Origin: Oligoflexia bacterium | GTDB lineage: Bacteria; Bdellovibrionota_C; UBA2361; JBGSMV01 | Length of the DNA stretch: 64,000 bases | NCBI GenBank assembly: GCA_019694515.1 | Contig: JAIBBU010000006.1 | Span: forward strand, 1-64,000 | Reading direction: 5' to 3' | In this document: positions 28,722 through 37,441 of the stretch, in pieces | Position numbering within the stretch: position 1 is the stretch's first letter | Layout: each line of letters opens with the position of its first letter | Position numbers and translations under genes: made by a program | Notes under the pieces: model-generated | Seen by the model: only the letters and a program-made list of their open reading frames with translations | Database searches by the model: none | Told to the model about the DNA's origin: nothing

Positions 28722-29726
28722 ATGATTCCAACCCAAACCCTGCAGCGCTTTATTCATTCGAAGCAACGTCAGCATAGCGCCAGCACAGGGGAGCTAACCG
28801 ATCTTCTGACTGCCATTAGCTTGGGGGTGAAGATGATCAGCCGACTGGTCAGCACCGCGGGGTTAAAGGGATTGTATGGATACTCCGGCGTAACAAATGT
28901 GCAGGGTGAAGCGCAGCAGATCCTTGATCAGGAGGCTGATGAAATATTAGTGCAGCTATTGGGCTCGAGCGGGCACTTTGGATCCTTAGTATCTGAAGAG
29001 CGTGATACCGTGATCTCTTCCGATCAGGAGGCGCAGCTGGGATTGGGCCGCAAGTATGTTGTGGCGTTTGATCCGCTGGACGGATCGAGTAACTTGGGCT
29101 CAAACATTCCGGTGGGGACCATTTTTTGTATTTTCGAGAAGCCCAACCATGGACGTAAGGCCAGTAATCAGGATTTCCTCCAATCCGGCAAGAATATCGT
29201 CGCAGCCGGTTATGCCGTATATGGAGCCAAGACTTCCTTTATCTATTCCTCAGGCGATGGGGTGCACGGCTTTATCTTCGATCCTTCGCTTGGTGAGTTC
29301 CTGCTGACCGAACCGGAACTGCGCATGCCTGAGCGGGGAAGCCTCTACAGTGTCAATGAAGGTAATTATCATCGCTGGGACAAACGGATGCAGCGTTTCG
29401 TGGACACGCTGAAACTGACTGATAAGCAGGCCGGAACGCCGTATAGCTCGCGCTACGTCGGCTCATTAGTTGCGGATTTTGATCGCAATCTGAAGAAGGG
29501 CGGAGTATTCCTTTATCCCGCCGACAATAAGAATGAGCAAGGCAAACTGCGCTTGTTGTATGAATGCATGCCCCTGGCCTTTATTGCGGAGCAGGCTGGC
29601 GGCCGTGCCATCGATGGCCAACGAAATATTCTAGATATCGTGCCGCAAAATATTCATGAGCGTTCGCCGCTGATTATTGGCAGCAAATACGAGGTCGATT
29701 GGTATCAGAGTTTTAAGGCCGACTAA
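28722..29726 (+). CDS. fbp: Fructose-1,6-bisphosphatase, class I
   Basis: Codes for 334 residues, standard length. The metal site DPLDGSSNLG lies near 115, preceded by VSEERD, and the substrate region includes YVGSLVADFDRNLKKGG and KLRLLYECMPLAFIAEQAGG. It catalyses the irreversible step of gluconeogenesis. An AAGG ribosome site is next to the ATG. It is transcribed alone and converges with a small winged-helix gene six bases away. Confidence 0.95.
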   Translation: MIPTQTLQRFIHSKQRQHSASTGELTDLLTAISLGVKMISRLVSTAGLKGLYGYSGVTNVQGEAQQILDQEADEILVQLLGSSGHFGSLVSEERDTVISSDQEAQLGLGRKYVVAFDPLDGSSNLGSNIPVGTIFCIFEKPNHGRKASNQDFLQSGKNIVAAGYAVYGAKTSFIYSSGDGVHGFIFDPSLGEFLLTEPELRMPERGSLYSVNEGNYHRWDKRMQRFVDTLKLTDKQAGTPYSSRYVGSLVADFDRNLKKGGVFLYPADNKNEQGKLRLLYECMPLAFIAEQAGGRAIDGQRNILDIVPQNIHERSPLIIGSKYEVDWYQSFKAD

Positions 29727-29732
29727 CTCGGA

Positions 29733-30047
29733 CTAAGCTGCTTTCGCCAGCTTAATTGTTTTCAGAGCCTTGATGCCGTGACGGGTAATCATCCAGGTCT
29801 TGCTGGTGAAGTCGCCTTCAGGCTGAGGAGTGACTAATTTTTGTCCCTCCAAAATGAAGAGGTAGCGTTGAATCTCACGTTCGTCGCTCAGCCCGCAGCG
29901 CTCGGCGATCTCTTCGATCTGAAAAGATTTGGGTTCGTTGCCGCCGGTTTCAAAGGCAAGCATGGCTTTCAGGACCGTAATTTGGTTCAAATGCGAATCG
30001 CTAATTGTTTTCTTTGCGTTACCAGAGCTATCGGAATCTTCAAACAT
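29733..30047 (-). CDS. Small winged-helix-like protein
   Basis: Codes for 104 residues. From about 20 to 95 it has the helix-helix-helix-wing pattern of a DNA-binding winged helix: NQITVLKAML, IEEIAERCGLSDEREIQRYLFIL, KLVTPQ, then TWMITRHGIKALK. It could be a transcription regulator, but no regulon is suggested. A GAGGT ribosome site precedes the ATG. The 267 bp upstream (30048-30314) hold no gene; they contain two small inverted repeats, CCCCAGC/GCTGGGG (30164-30189) and the palindrome GGCTTTAAAGCC, which may end the convergent transcript. Confidence 0.55.
   Translation of the reverse strand: MFEDSDSSGNAKKTISDSHLNQITVLKAMLAFETGGNEPKSFQIEEIAERCGLSDEREIQRYLFILEGQKLVTPQPEGDFTSKTWMITRHGIKALKTIKLAKAA
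29734..29754. terminator. Possible convergent terminator of fbp
   Basis: TAAGCTG and CAGCTTA form a 7-bp stem with a 7-base loop, followed by AATTGTTTT on the plus strand. It lies just after the fbp stop and inside the 3' end of the small winged-helix gene. Confidence 0.4.
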
Positions 30048-30314
30048 ACGACCTCAAACAGCGCTTCGAAAAATTTATCCCGGTGCGGACTTATTTGGGA
30101 TGCGAACAAGCCGCAAAATTCAGGACGTCAAAAATAGGCTGAGGGATGAGAATACTCCAATCTCCCCAGCTAGGCAAACAGGGCTGGGGACTTAAGTAGC
30201 TAAATTCACAGGTTTTTTGGCCCTCTTGGCCATGACCAAGATCAAATCAGCTCCAGACGACGGCTTTAAAGCCTGTTGAGCTGAGTTGGTTGTGGAACCG
30301 CTGTTTCAAAGCGC

Positions 30315-31427
30315 CTAGCGGCTGGCTTCCAGTTTTCTGTAATCGAGGCCGTGCACCGCCCACAGGACCGGCAGCTTGTCGACTGCGCCCTTCGAATCCA
30401 CCGAAAAGATTCCCGAGGCGCCGCGGAAATCTTTCAGGGTGTGGAGCCGCGCAGCAACCATCGGCGCATCGTCGCGGCCCACATCTCTGAGAGCTCGCAC
30501 AAAGAGCATCACTGCGTCATAGGCAGTGTCAGCGGTGATCCCGGGCTCCTGTCGGTATCTGAGTCGGAACGCATCCTTAAAAGCTGCAGTCGGTTCTGCA
30601 TAGAGCGCAAAGATCGTGTTCTCAAGCGCGCCCTGCGCTGCTTTGACCCGCTCCTTTTCCATTAGGATTGAAAGCCGCGGGACCTGACAGTTGATGCGTT
30701 GTAACTCTTTAGCAAAAACATCGACCTGATAGTTAGAAAAAAAGATTACGTCGGGTGTACTGGCCCGAACCCGCAACGCTTCCGCCTTGAGATCTCGGGA
30801 TGAGGGCAGGGGCTCTACTCTGGTCGTAATGAGGCCCCCCAATTTTGTAAATTCCGCTTGAAAAGCATCACTCTGAACCTTCACAAAAGGATCCTGGCTC
30901 CCGAAAATTGCCGCCCGGCGCCAACCCTGTGAAATGGCATATTGGGCCAGCTGAATCGTAGCCTTGTCGTCATGGGGCCAGGTGTTGAGAATGTTCGGGG
31001 CAGATTCGTTAAACTCTTTCACTCCTACAGACGGAGAAATAACCACGATCTCTTTGCTGGCTGCGATCAGTGGGGCCATCGGCATGGCGCCGACCGTCCA
31101 GGTAGGCCCGACGAGGTAATGAATGCCCCGATCTTCGTTCAACTTACGAAAGGCAGACACTGCTCTGCTGGGTACATCGTCGTGGCTATCCTCGACTACC
31201 AGCTTGAGTTTACGTCCTAGTACACCGCCATTTTGATTGGTCTCGGCGATAGCTAATTCTATGCCGCGCAGACTATTCGCTCCCCATTCCGCGCACTCCC
31301 CCGAGAGGCACAGCATCGCCCCGATCTTGAGATCGGCGGACTCTGCTGAGAGTGCGCTGCTGATCGCCAGCGCTACCGTCAATAGCGGGATTAGATACTT
31401 CAGGGGAGTGGAGCGGGGCATTTTCAT
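30315..31427 (-). CDS. ABC transporter substrate-binding protein, LivJ/branched-chain amino acid type
   Basis: Codes for 370 residues. A signal peptide (LIPLLTVALAISSALSAES) precedes a type I periplasmic binding fold that starts LKIGAMLCLSGECAEWG and continues NQNGGVLGRKLKLVVEDSHDD, typical of the LivJ family. It would bind an amino acid or related small molecule in the periplasm. No permease or ATPase genes are nearby, so it either works with a distant transporter or acts as a sensor. It is divergent from a TrmB-like regulator with a shared 146-bp promoter region. The ligand cannot be read from the sequence. Confidence 0.85.
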   Translation of the reverse strand: MKMPRSTPLKYLIPLLTVALAISSALSAESADLKIGAMLCLSGECAEWGANSLRGIELAIAETNQNGGVLGRKLKLVVEDSHDDVPSRAVSAFRKLNEDRGIHYLVGPTWTVGAMPMAPLIAASKEIVVISPSVGVKEFNESAPNILNTWPHDDKATIQLAQYAISQGWRRAAIFGSQDPFVKVQSDAFQAEFTKLGGLITTRVEPLPSSRDLKAEALRVRASTPDVIFFSNYQVDVFAKELQRINCQVPRLSILMEKERVKAAQGALENTIFALYAEPTAAFKDAFRLRYRQEPGITADTAYDAVMLFVRALRDVGRDDAPMVAARLHTLKDFRGASGIFSVDSKGAVDKLPVLWAVHGLDYRKLEASR

Positions 31428-31461
31428 ACTGCTAAAATCAATAAAAGTTTGAGCTGAAAGC

Positions 31462-31489
31462 AGTATAGAAGGGTGCTGAAACTAGTCAA
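31462..31489 (-). promoter_or_regulatory. Sigma-70 promoter of the binding-protein gene
   Basis: On the minus strand TTGACT (31489-31484), a 16-base spacer and TATACT (31467-31462) make a near-consensus promoter about 35 bases before the start codon. Confidence 0.7.
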
Positions 31490-31490
31490 C

Positions 31491-31546
31491 AAACTACCGG
31501 CAATTTTCTTGCATAAGCTATTTTACCGTGTAGAATTAGGTAGTTT
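31491..31546. promoter_or_regulatory. Candidate operator for the TrmB-like regulator
   Basis: AAACTACC (31491-31498) and GGTAGTTT (31539-31546) form a perfect inverted repeat with 48-base centre spacing that brackets the plus-strand promoter. A second inverted pair, TACTGCT (31427-31433) and AGCAGTA (31459-31465), overlaps the minus-strand -10. Both are candidate binding sites for the divergently coded regulator. Confidence 0.45.
31509..31536 (+). promoter_or_regulatory. Sigma-70 promoter of the TrmB-like gene
   Basis: TTGCAT (31509-31514), a 16-base spacer and TAGAAT (31531-31536) precede the regulator start by 37 bases. Confidence 0.6.
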
Positions 31547-31573
31547 AACTGCCGTCGCTTCTCCGACAATCGA

Positions 31574-32350
31574 ATGCTAGAAAAACTTTTTCAATCCCTC
31601 GGCTTCACTCCCAGCGAGATACTCACCTATCTGACCTTAGCCGAACTGGGTAAAGCGGGGGCGGCCCTAGTCGCGAAACGCGCCGCTCTTCCGCGCTCTA
31701 CAGTCTATACCGCTTTTGAAGCGCTGCTCAGGCGCGGCCTGGTCTCGATTGAACATGCAGCCGAGGGCACTTTATATATTGCCAATAATCCACAGGCCTT
31801 ATTGCGCATGTTTGAGGATGAAAAGCGGGAGACTGAGCATAACCTTCAGACTAAAGCGGCAGCGATCAATGAAATCCTGCCGCTCTTGACCCCATACTTT
31901 AAGCGCGAGAACTACAGCGTCCCCAAACTGCAATTCTTCGAAGGGGCCGCAAATGTCAGTCATATGCTGTATGAGCACTGTCGTGCTTGGCAGCAGAGCA
32001 TCGCAGCATACGATTTTACCTGGTGGGGATATCAGGACCATCACTTTGTGGAAGCCTATCGCGAGTGGCTGGACTTTTATTGGGCTGGAATGTTGCCGCA
32101 GGAACGTATCTGCCTGCTATCGAACCGATCGGAAACAGAACGACGGCTGCGATCAAAGGTTACGCGGCGCACGATTAAAATGGTGCCTAAACAATATCAG
32201 GTTTCGAGCACGGTCTGGACCTTAGGCGAGTATGTTGTGACCATTATGACCCGTCAGAAGCCGCATTATGCCTTCCAGCTTCAGGATGCCGTCTTTGCGG
32301 CTAATCAGCGCATGACCTTTCAATTATTATGGAGTGTGCTGAAGAGCTGA
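31574..32350 (+). CDS. TrmB-like transcriptional regulator
   Basis: Codes for 258 residues. The first ~75 are a winged helix-turn-helix of TrmB type (LGFTPSEILTYLTLAELG, then RAALPRSTVYTAFEALLRRGLV), followed by a coiled linker and a C-terminal domain resembling the effector/dimerisation part of bacterial TrmB-like proteins. These regulators often respond to sugars or stress. It is divergent from a LivJ-type binding-protein gene with paired promoters and inverted repeats between, so it probably controls itself and that gene. The effector is unknown. Confidence 0.8.
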   Translation: MLEKLFQSLGFTPSEILTYLTLAELGKAGAALVAKRAALPRSTVYTAFEALLRRGLVSIEHAAEGTLYIANNPQALLRMFEDEKRETEHNLQTKAAAINEILPLLTPYFKRENYSVPKLQFFEGAANVSHMLYEHCRAWQQSIAAYDFTWWGYQDHHFVEAYREWLDFYWAGMLPQERICLLSNRSETERRLRSKVTRRTIKMVPKQYQVSSTVWTLGEYVVTIMTRQKPHYAFQLQDAVFAANQRMTFQLLWSVLKS

Positions 32351-32405
32351 GTTATTCGATTTGGCGATCGGAGCGACTAAAGCTTTTAGCTTCGTAATGC
32401 CTGCG

Positions 32406-33068
32406 CTACTCTCCGAGCTGGCGTTCGACCAGCTTGGTATACTCTTCCTCGAGATCCTTTAGCTGCAGCTGCAGGTTGCCGATGCGTTCGTTGATCGAAT
32501 CGTATTCCATCAGCAAATCGCGCAGCACCGATCCCGAATTTGAGAGGCTGTTCGAGAGTTCCTGTAAGACGGCACGCTGATCTGCAGTTAGCTGCAGATC
32601 GTTCATGATCGCATCCAGGTTCTTCAATGACGAGGCAAGCTGTTGTTCGAGAGCCACCGACTGGCTCGACATGTCACCATAGGCCTCGGAGATCTCTTTT
32701 AGTTTCAGCTCATCTTCCTCTTTGGCGGTCTTGAGCTCCTGCTGGTAGCCTTCCTTCTCTTCGACATTCTTTTGAGCCTGGTCGAGTTTGGGCTCAAGCG
32801 CCTTTAGCCCTTCCTTTTCTTTTTCCAGGTCTGCTTTCAGCGCAGTCAGCTGGCCATTTAGAGTATTTAGCTGGCCTTTGGAGGCAAAGCGCTTTGATCC
32901 GGCCAGCGCTTTGGCAAGCTCCTCGTCGGTTTGACCGATCTGCGAGATGATTCCCTCACGCTCTGCGCCGACACTGCTGCTGAGCTGCTTCTTGATCACC
33001 ACAAAGGCGATCAAAATCAAGGCGGCCGATACTATTAGGCCTATGACAAACGTGATGATCACAGTCAT
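32406..33068 (-). CDS. Membrane-anchored coiled-coil protein
   Basis: Codes for 220 residues: one N-terminal membrane helix (VIITFVIGLIVSAALILIAF), then almost entirely charged coiled coil (about 35-215) rich in Glu, Gln, Lys and Leu. No family is recognised. The coil probably faces the cytosol or periplasm as a dimer. It starts 55 bp after the gspN stop on the same strand, so it may be the last gene of the T2SS transcript, though no weight of evidence ties it to secretion. It is convergent with the TrmB-like gene. Confidence 0.6.
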   Translation of the reverse strand: MTVIITFVIGLIVSAALILIAFVVIKKQLSSSVGAEREGIISQIGQTDEELAKALAGSKRFASKGQLNTLNGQLTALKADLEKEKEGLKALEPKLDQAQKNVEEKEGYQQELKTAKEEDELKLKEISEAYGDMSSQSVALEQQLASSLKNLDAIMNDLQLTADQRAVLQELSNSLSNSGSVLRDLLMEYDSINERIGNLQLQLKDLEEEYTKLVERQLGE

Positions 33069-33123
33069 ATTAGCTATTTATCACATTTTTAGGGCACAGC
33101 AGCAACCGAGAATGCTTTATAGC

Positions 33124-34062
33124 TCAAGCCTGAGGTGTCAGCTGAAAACGCGGATGTTTGCTCGTATCAACATGGATGGCCCACCTCTTCTGGGTGTTTA
33201 GCTCCGGAGAGGGTGGGGGCTGTTTGGCGTCGGGAATCAGCTGTCTAAGGGTATTGAAGGAGTTGGCTGCTTGATCCACCAGCTCAGTTTGCAGATCTAG
33301 AACTGCGCCGGTAATGCGCAGCGCTGGGTCCAGCTGTACCGTGCCACTGCCGCTAATCTTTCCAATTAAGTTGGGTTCGCTTACGGTTCCCTGGACGGTT
33401 AAAACACGTTGTTTAAGATCGGCTTGCAGAGTCATGGCTAACCCTTCGATACGCGGGATCGGTAGATCCTGTGGTAAGCCGAACAGCCGTCCGTTAAGAG
33501 TGATGGCATCGGCACTACTGAGTTTATCAAGCTTCAGACTTGCGCTGCCTGCAGCATCTTCAGCCGCGGGGCCCAGCGCTAAGTTGGCGGAGAGGTCTGC
33601 GCTCCCGCTTTCGATGCCCAAAGCTTCAATCTGCTGATGCTGGCTAAGGTCGATGCTGGAGGCTTGCAGCTTGATCCGCTGAGCGCACCCCGGCATGGCA
33701 CAGCCTGCGATCCCCGCAAAGCTGCCACCATAACCCTTGGCATCAAACACCAGTGCGGGATTGGCTGGCCAATCCGAGCGACCTTCAAGCGCCGGCAAAC
33801 TAAGCGGGGCGAACTTCACATTCACATCCTCAAAAGCGAAGGCCGACCAGATCTTTGGTATAAAGATGTTTAGCCGCTCGGCATGCAGCGACCGCAGGCC
33901 GGGACTAAATTGCTGCATGCTCATGCGTATGCCGGCGGCATTTGCGAAGTCGATTATGCGGCTTTGCAATAAGCTCGGGGCGATAGAGCAGAGCAGCAGC
34001 GCTGCGCTTACGATGATCAGCAGACAAACGCCCAAAACTAGATGTAGTCCTTTTAGTTTCAC
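33124..34062 (-). CDS. gspN: Type II secretion protein GspN-like
   Basis: Codes for 312 residues. One N-terminal membrane helix (LHLVLGVCLLIIVSAALLLCSI) precedes a periplasmic beta-rich domain, consistent with GspN, which is the least conserved T2SS part and lies last in many clusters. The assignment rests on position after gspM, size and topology. The GTG start lies six bases after the gspM stop. It may contact the secretin or outer membrane side, as reported for other systems. A more general AsmA-like envelope protein is the alternative. Confidence 0.7.
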   Translation of the reverse strand: MKLKGLHLVLGVCLLIIVSAALLLCSIAPSLLQSRIIDFANAAGIRMSMQQFSPGLRSLHAERLNIFIPKIWSAFAFEDVNVKFAPLSLPALEGRSDWPANPALVFDAKGYGGSFAGIAGCAMPGCAQRIKLQASSIDLSQHQQIEALGIESGSADLSANLALGPAAEDAAGSASLKLDKLSSADAITLNGRLFGLPQDLPIPRIEGLAMTLQADLKQRVLTVQGTVSEPNLIGKISGSGTVQLDPALRITGAVLDLQTELVDQAANSFNTLRQLIPDAKQPPPSPELNTQKRWAIHVDTSKHPRFQLTPQA

Positions 34063-34068
34063 CGCTGT

Positions 34069-34644
34069 TCAGCTTGCGCGCTTAATGCTTGAAACCTCAA
34101 GTTCGACATCAAGGGAGTCGCGCCCCCGTGAACGTGTCAGATTGAGACGGGAAATCACCAAGGGTTTCGGCCCTTCCACAATTTGTTTCAAAAAGTCCAC
34201 CAAAGCTTTCAAATTGGTAGTGGTAAATTTTACTACGAAGGGCAGCTGTAGATAGTTGCCGCCGAATTTGAGCTGTGGGTTTTCGCTGATCGTGAATCCG
34301 CTATCGACAAGCGCAAACTTTTTAATCAAGTTTTCGAGGTGCGAGTAAACACCTTCATTTATTTCGACCGACTTGTATTGATTCTCGATCGCATCGCGGC
34401 GCGATTTAACCTTGGTATAGCGGTCCAGCAGCGTCGATAAATCGTTTAGATCCCGCTCGAGGCGCGTAATTTCAACGCTCTGTGAAGAAAACCCAGCGCT
34501 AATCGATCCATAGATCTGCACCAACGCAAGACCCAGCAAAACGATTAGGCCTACGCCAATCAGCAGCTTCTCGCGACCTGACATCGCGGCCAGATAATCC
34601 TTCGCCTGCTTAATGGCCTCAGTTAAATTGCGGGGTTTTTCCAT
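34069..34644 (-). CDS. gspM: Type II secretion protein GspM
   Basis: Codes for 191 residues: a short cytosolic N-terminus, one membrane helix (LLIGVGLIVLLGLALVQIYG), a coiled segment (about 45-85) and a ferredoxin-like periplasmic domain. This is the GspM/PilO layout, a partner of GspL in the inner-membrane platform. It begins eight bases after gspL and ends six before gspN. Confidence 0.82.
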   Translation of the reverse strand: MEKPRNLTEAIKQAKDYLAAMSGREKLLIGVGLIVLLGLALVQIYGSISAGFSSQSVEITRLERDLNDLSTLLDRYTKVKSRRDAIENQYKSVEINEGVYSHLENLIKKFALVDSGFTISENPQLKFGGNYLQLPFVVKFTTTNLKALVDFLKQIVEGPKPLVISRLNLTRSRGRDSLDVELEVSSIKRAS

Positions 34645-34652
34645 GGAAGCAG

Positions 34653-36134
34653 TTAATCACACAAAGTCAGTTCAAATGAAAACGGCTTGGTGGCCTGACC
34701 ACCGTACATCCCGCCGCCCGAAGCGTTGCCCCGCTTGTAGTCGCAGATGATGCGCTTCTTCTTTTTACTACGTTCAAAAACACGTTCCAGCCGGTCCATG
34801 GCGGCGTACTCAGTGACTTCCCCTTCGAAGGTGACTTTATTAGCGCGAAAGCCGATGCGCCGCACCGAAATGCCAGCGGAAGAGGGCAGGTAACGCGACA
34901 ATTCGCTCAACGCATGCAGAGGCGTCAAGCGGGCCGGGGACCCCAGCGAGCTCAACTGAGCGTCAATTTTGTTGATTTCGTCAATTAATCCCCCGATTTC
35001 GCGGCCGGCTGGAAGTTCTAGGCCGGGAACTGCTTTATGGATCTCGTCCACCATGGTGGAGCGCAGTTGAGAAAGATAGAGCGCGCGCGAATAGTAGATC
35101 GCACCAAACGCCACGATGCCCAGCAGCAGTGTCGCTAGAAAATAGGGCATTAGCTTAATCAGCCCCTTACGCAGTTCAGCGAGCTGGGGGCGGTAGCGAA
35201 ACTCATTAACCCTAAAATTCGTTAATGCGGGAACAGGCTCTTTCTCTCGGATAAAGTTGGCGCCCAAGGAAGGGATGACGGTGTGGGCATCTAATCCGTT
35301 CCCGATCTGAGCAACGTCAATCGATCGGACAGGGAGGCCGCTGGCCCGCGCCAAATCATCGGCCCAGGGTAGTTCCCCCAGCGTAAAGATCGCTTCGGGT
35401 CCGTGAGCCGCAGGATCCTCAGCGTGGGGGGCGATGCTAATTAATACTTCACGCACTAGAGCAGGTAACTGTAGCTGCGGATCAGGAGATAGGAGCTTCA
35501 GATTGATTGTGCGGTCGGAGTGCACCTTGCCTCCGACGATATTGACGATGTGGCAGCTGCCGGAGCGCAGCGCTACAATTGCATAGTTAAGAGGCAGCCC
35601 TTCTTTCGGAAGCATCTGGGAGAGCACAGCAAGCGCACTAGATGCGGTGCACAACACTAAGGGCTCTAATCCAGCAGTGCGGCACACATCCAAAACGTGC
35701 TTAATCCGAGTGCGCGGCATCACGCCGACATGTACTAGATGTCCCGAGCCGTTATGCGGGCCGATGACCTGGTGCTGAATTACGAAATCCGAAATATCGA
35801 AGGGAATTAAATCCTGTACTTCCAGCTCCAGTACTTTGGCGATGCTCTTCTGATCAGCAAAAGGTAGCTGTAATTGAAGGGAGAGGTAGTCATCCGGAGC
35901 GACGAAAGCCACCGATGATTCAAATTCACCGCCCAATTCTTGAAGTGCTTGGCGCAGGCTCAGGCCGGGGTTCTCTGCGGCTGCGGGTTCGCCCTCCGCA
36001 GCGCCGCCGGAGGGTATTTCAGGGATCTGAAATGATCTTTGATCGACTACCGTCAAACGATCAGCGTCAACTGCCAGGTGCAATAAAAGCCCTGGATTGA
36101 TAGAAAGATCGATGCTTAATACTGACTGAGACAC
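34653..36134 (-). CDS. gspL: Type II secretion protein GspL
   Basis: Codes for 493 residues. The cytosolic actin-like (PilM-type) domain (about 1-300) opens with VLSIDLS, then one membrane helix (MPYFLATLLLGIVAFGAIYY, near 345) and a periplasmic PilN-type domain. GspL links the secretion ATPase GspE to the membrane platform with GspM. The start is GTG. The 99 bp upstream (36135-36233) separate it from gspJ and hold no gene, which is where gspK is expected. Confidence 0.85.
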   Translation of the reverse strand: MSQSVLSIDLSINPGLLLHLAVDADRLTVVDQRSFQIPEIPSGGAAEGEPAAAENPGLSLRQALQELGGEFESSVAFVAPDDYLSLQLQLPFADQKSIAKVLELEVQDLIPFDISDFVIQHQVIGPHNGSGHLVHVGVMPRTRIKHVLDVCRTAGLEPLVLCTASSALAVLSQMLPKEGLPLNYAIVALRSGSCHIVNIVGGKVHSDRTINLKLLSPDPQLQLPALVREVLISIAPHAEDPAAHGPEAIFTLGELPWADDLARASGLPVRSIDVAQIGNGLDAHTVIPSLGANFIREKEPVPALTNFRVNEFRYRPQLAELRKGLIKLMPYFLATLLLGIVAFGAIYYSRALYLSQLRSTMVDEIHKAVPGLELPAGREIGGLIDEINKIDAQLSSLGSPARLTPLHALSELSRYLPSSAGISVRRIGFRANKVTFEGEVTEYAAMDRLERVFERSKKKKRIICDYKRGNASGGGMYGGQATKPFSFELTLCD

Positions 36135-36233
36135 GGCCTATTTTCGCATGCGTAATTATGGGCTGCAATACTGAACGCTGTATTCTTATCTGCCATTTTG
36201 GACGCATTTCTAGAAGCTAATCAGAACCAGCGA

Positions 36234-36953
36234 CTAGAACTGTTGCTGGGACTGCGAGCCTCGGAGAGGAACAGCGGTAATAAAACGTTCAGTGCGTCCA
36301 TCCGGGGTAAGAATGGCCAAATTCAGCTCAACCATAACCGGCAATCCCACCAGCTCATTAGTGCCCCAATTGTCGACCCAGCGATCATTGGCGGCGTCGT
36401 AGAACCTGAATCCGAGCTCCAGGAGTTTAGCAGTCACTGGAAATCGCATCGTTTTTTCGTAGGCGCGTTCGTAGGGACGGATAGCGGGAGTTTCTTCGCG
36501 CACTAGGACATAGGTTTGGATGGGGCCGCTCTGCTGGTCGGAATCTTCCGCCACGCGATAGCTAATCTGGACCACATCGGAGTAGCCCGGGGTGCCCAGC
36601 ACGTATTGGCCCGCGCCCCGCGCCATGAATTTGATCGAATCGCCATGCTGGCCCTGTCCGATCTTCGCCGGCTCAGCGCTCAAATTGAAATTGCGCGGAT
36701 ATCTCTCGGTCAGATTTTGTGCGGGAGGCAGTAAGGCGGTTTCGGGGTCTGCCAGCTGGAGCTCGCGCGTCATGCGTAGCAGGATCGAGTTCGCAATCGC
36801 CTGGCTAACCCTTCGATCATCCACATACTGTTTAATGCGCAGGAGCCCGTTCAGAGCATTGTAAGTCACCGTGACCAGTGCCGCTAAAATTGCCAGAGCG
36901 ATCACAATCTCGATCAGTGTAAATCCACGTTGTTCAGCACCCCTCCTTCTCAT
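36234..36953 (-). CDS. gspJ: Type II secretion minor pseudopilin GspJ
   Basis: Codes for 239 residues with a class III leader RRRGAEQRG cut before FTLIEIVIALAILAALVTV; the -1 Gly and +5 Glu are as expected. The remainder is the beta-rich J-type head. With GspI and GspK it forms the tip of the pseudopilus. It overlaps gspI by four bases (ATGA). Confidence 0.88.
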   Translation of the reverse strand: MRRRGAEQRGFTLIEIVIALAILAALVTVTYNALNGLLRIKQYVDDRRVSQAIANSILLRMTRELQLADPETALLPPAQNLTERYPRNFNLSAEPAKIGQGQHGDSIKFMARGAGQYVLGTPGYSDVVQISYRVAEDSDQQSGPIQTYVLVREETPAIRPYERAYEKTMRFPVTAKLLELGFRFYDAANDRWVDNWGTNELVGLPVMVELNLAILTPDGRTERFITAVPLRGSQSQQQF

Positions 36954-37441
36954 GGCGTACCTCCCGGCTTGGGGCTCGGTTCGGCGGGCGCATTGGGCAC
37001 GTAGTAGAGCACTTCAAATCTCTGATCGGGCGCTGCGCCCCACGCAATCACCAGGTCGAGGCGCTTCATGGCGTCTTCTTCAAGCTGCGGAATACCTTGA
37101 GTGCCGATGGTCAACCGAATATGAAAATGGTTAAGCGTATCAAGTTGCTCTTGGTCCTGGTCCGAAAATAGGTCTAAGTCTTCGAGCGCCGTCTTACCGC
37201 TTTCCCACACTGTTTCCCCGACGTTCAACGGATCATCACTGGTTTCGTACTTGGCCAGGATTCTACGCGCCAGCATCATGGCCTGCTCCTGCTCTCCCGC
37301 GCGCAAAGTTTGATCGACAATTGAGCTTTGCAGTCCCAAAAAGATGACCATAGCGCTTGCGATGATGACGATCGCAATCGTAATCTCAATTAGCGTAAAA
37401 CCGGCGGATGAAACGGTGCTATTGCTTGTTCTTTCCGCCAT
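36950..37441 (-). CDS. gspI: Type II secretion minor pseudopilin GspI
   Basis: Codes for 163 residues with the prepilin site SSAG before FTLIEITIAIVIIASAM, followed by a small head and a Pro-rich tail. It is a pseudopilus tip component. I use the ATG at 37441 because a TGGAG ribosome-like site lies just before it; an ATG at 37465 would add eight residues. Either start overlaps the end of gspH (23 or 47 bases). Confidence 0.85.
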   Translation of the reverse strand: MAERTSNSTVSSAGFTLIEITIAIVIIASAMVIFLGLQSSIVDQTLRAGEQEQAMMLARRILAKYETSDDPLNVGETVWESGKTALEDLDLFSDQDQEQLDTLNHFHIRLTIGTQGIPQLEEDAMKRLDLVIAWGAAPDQRFEVLYYVPNAPAEPSPKPGGTP

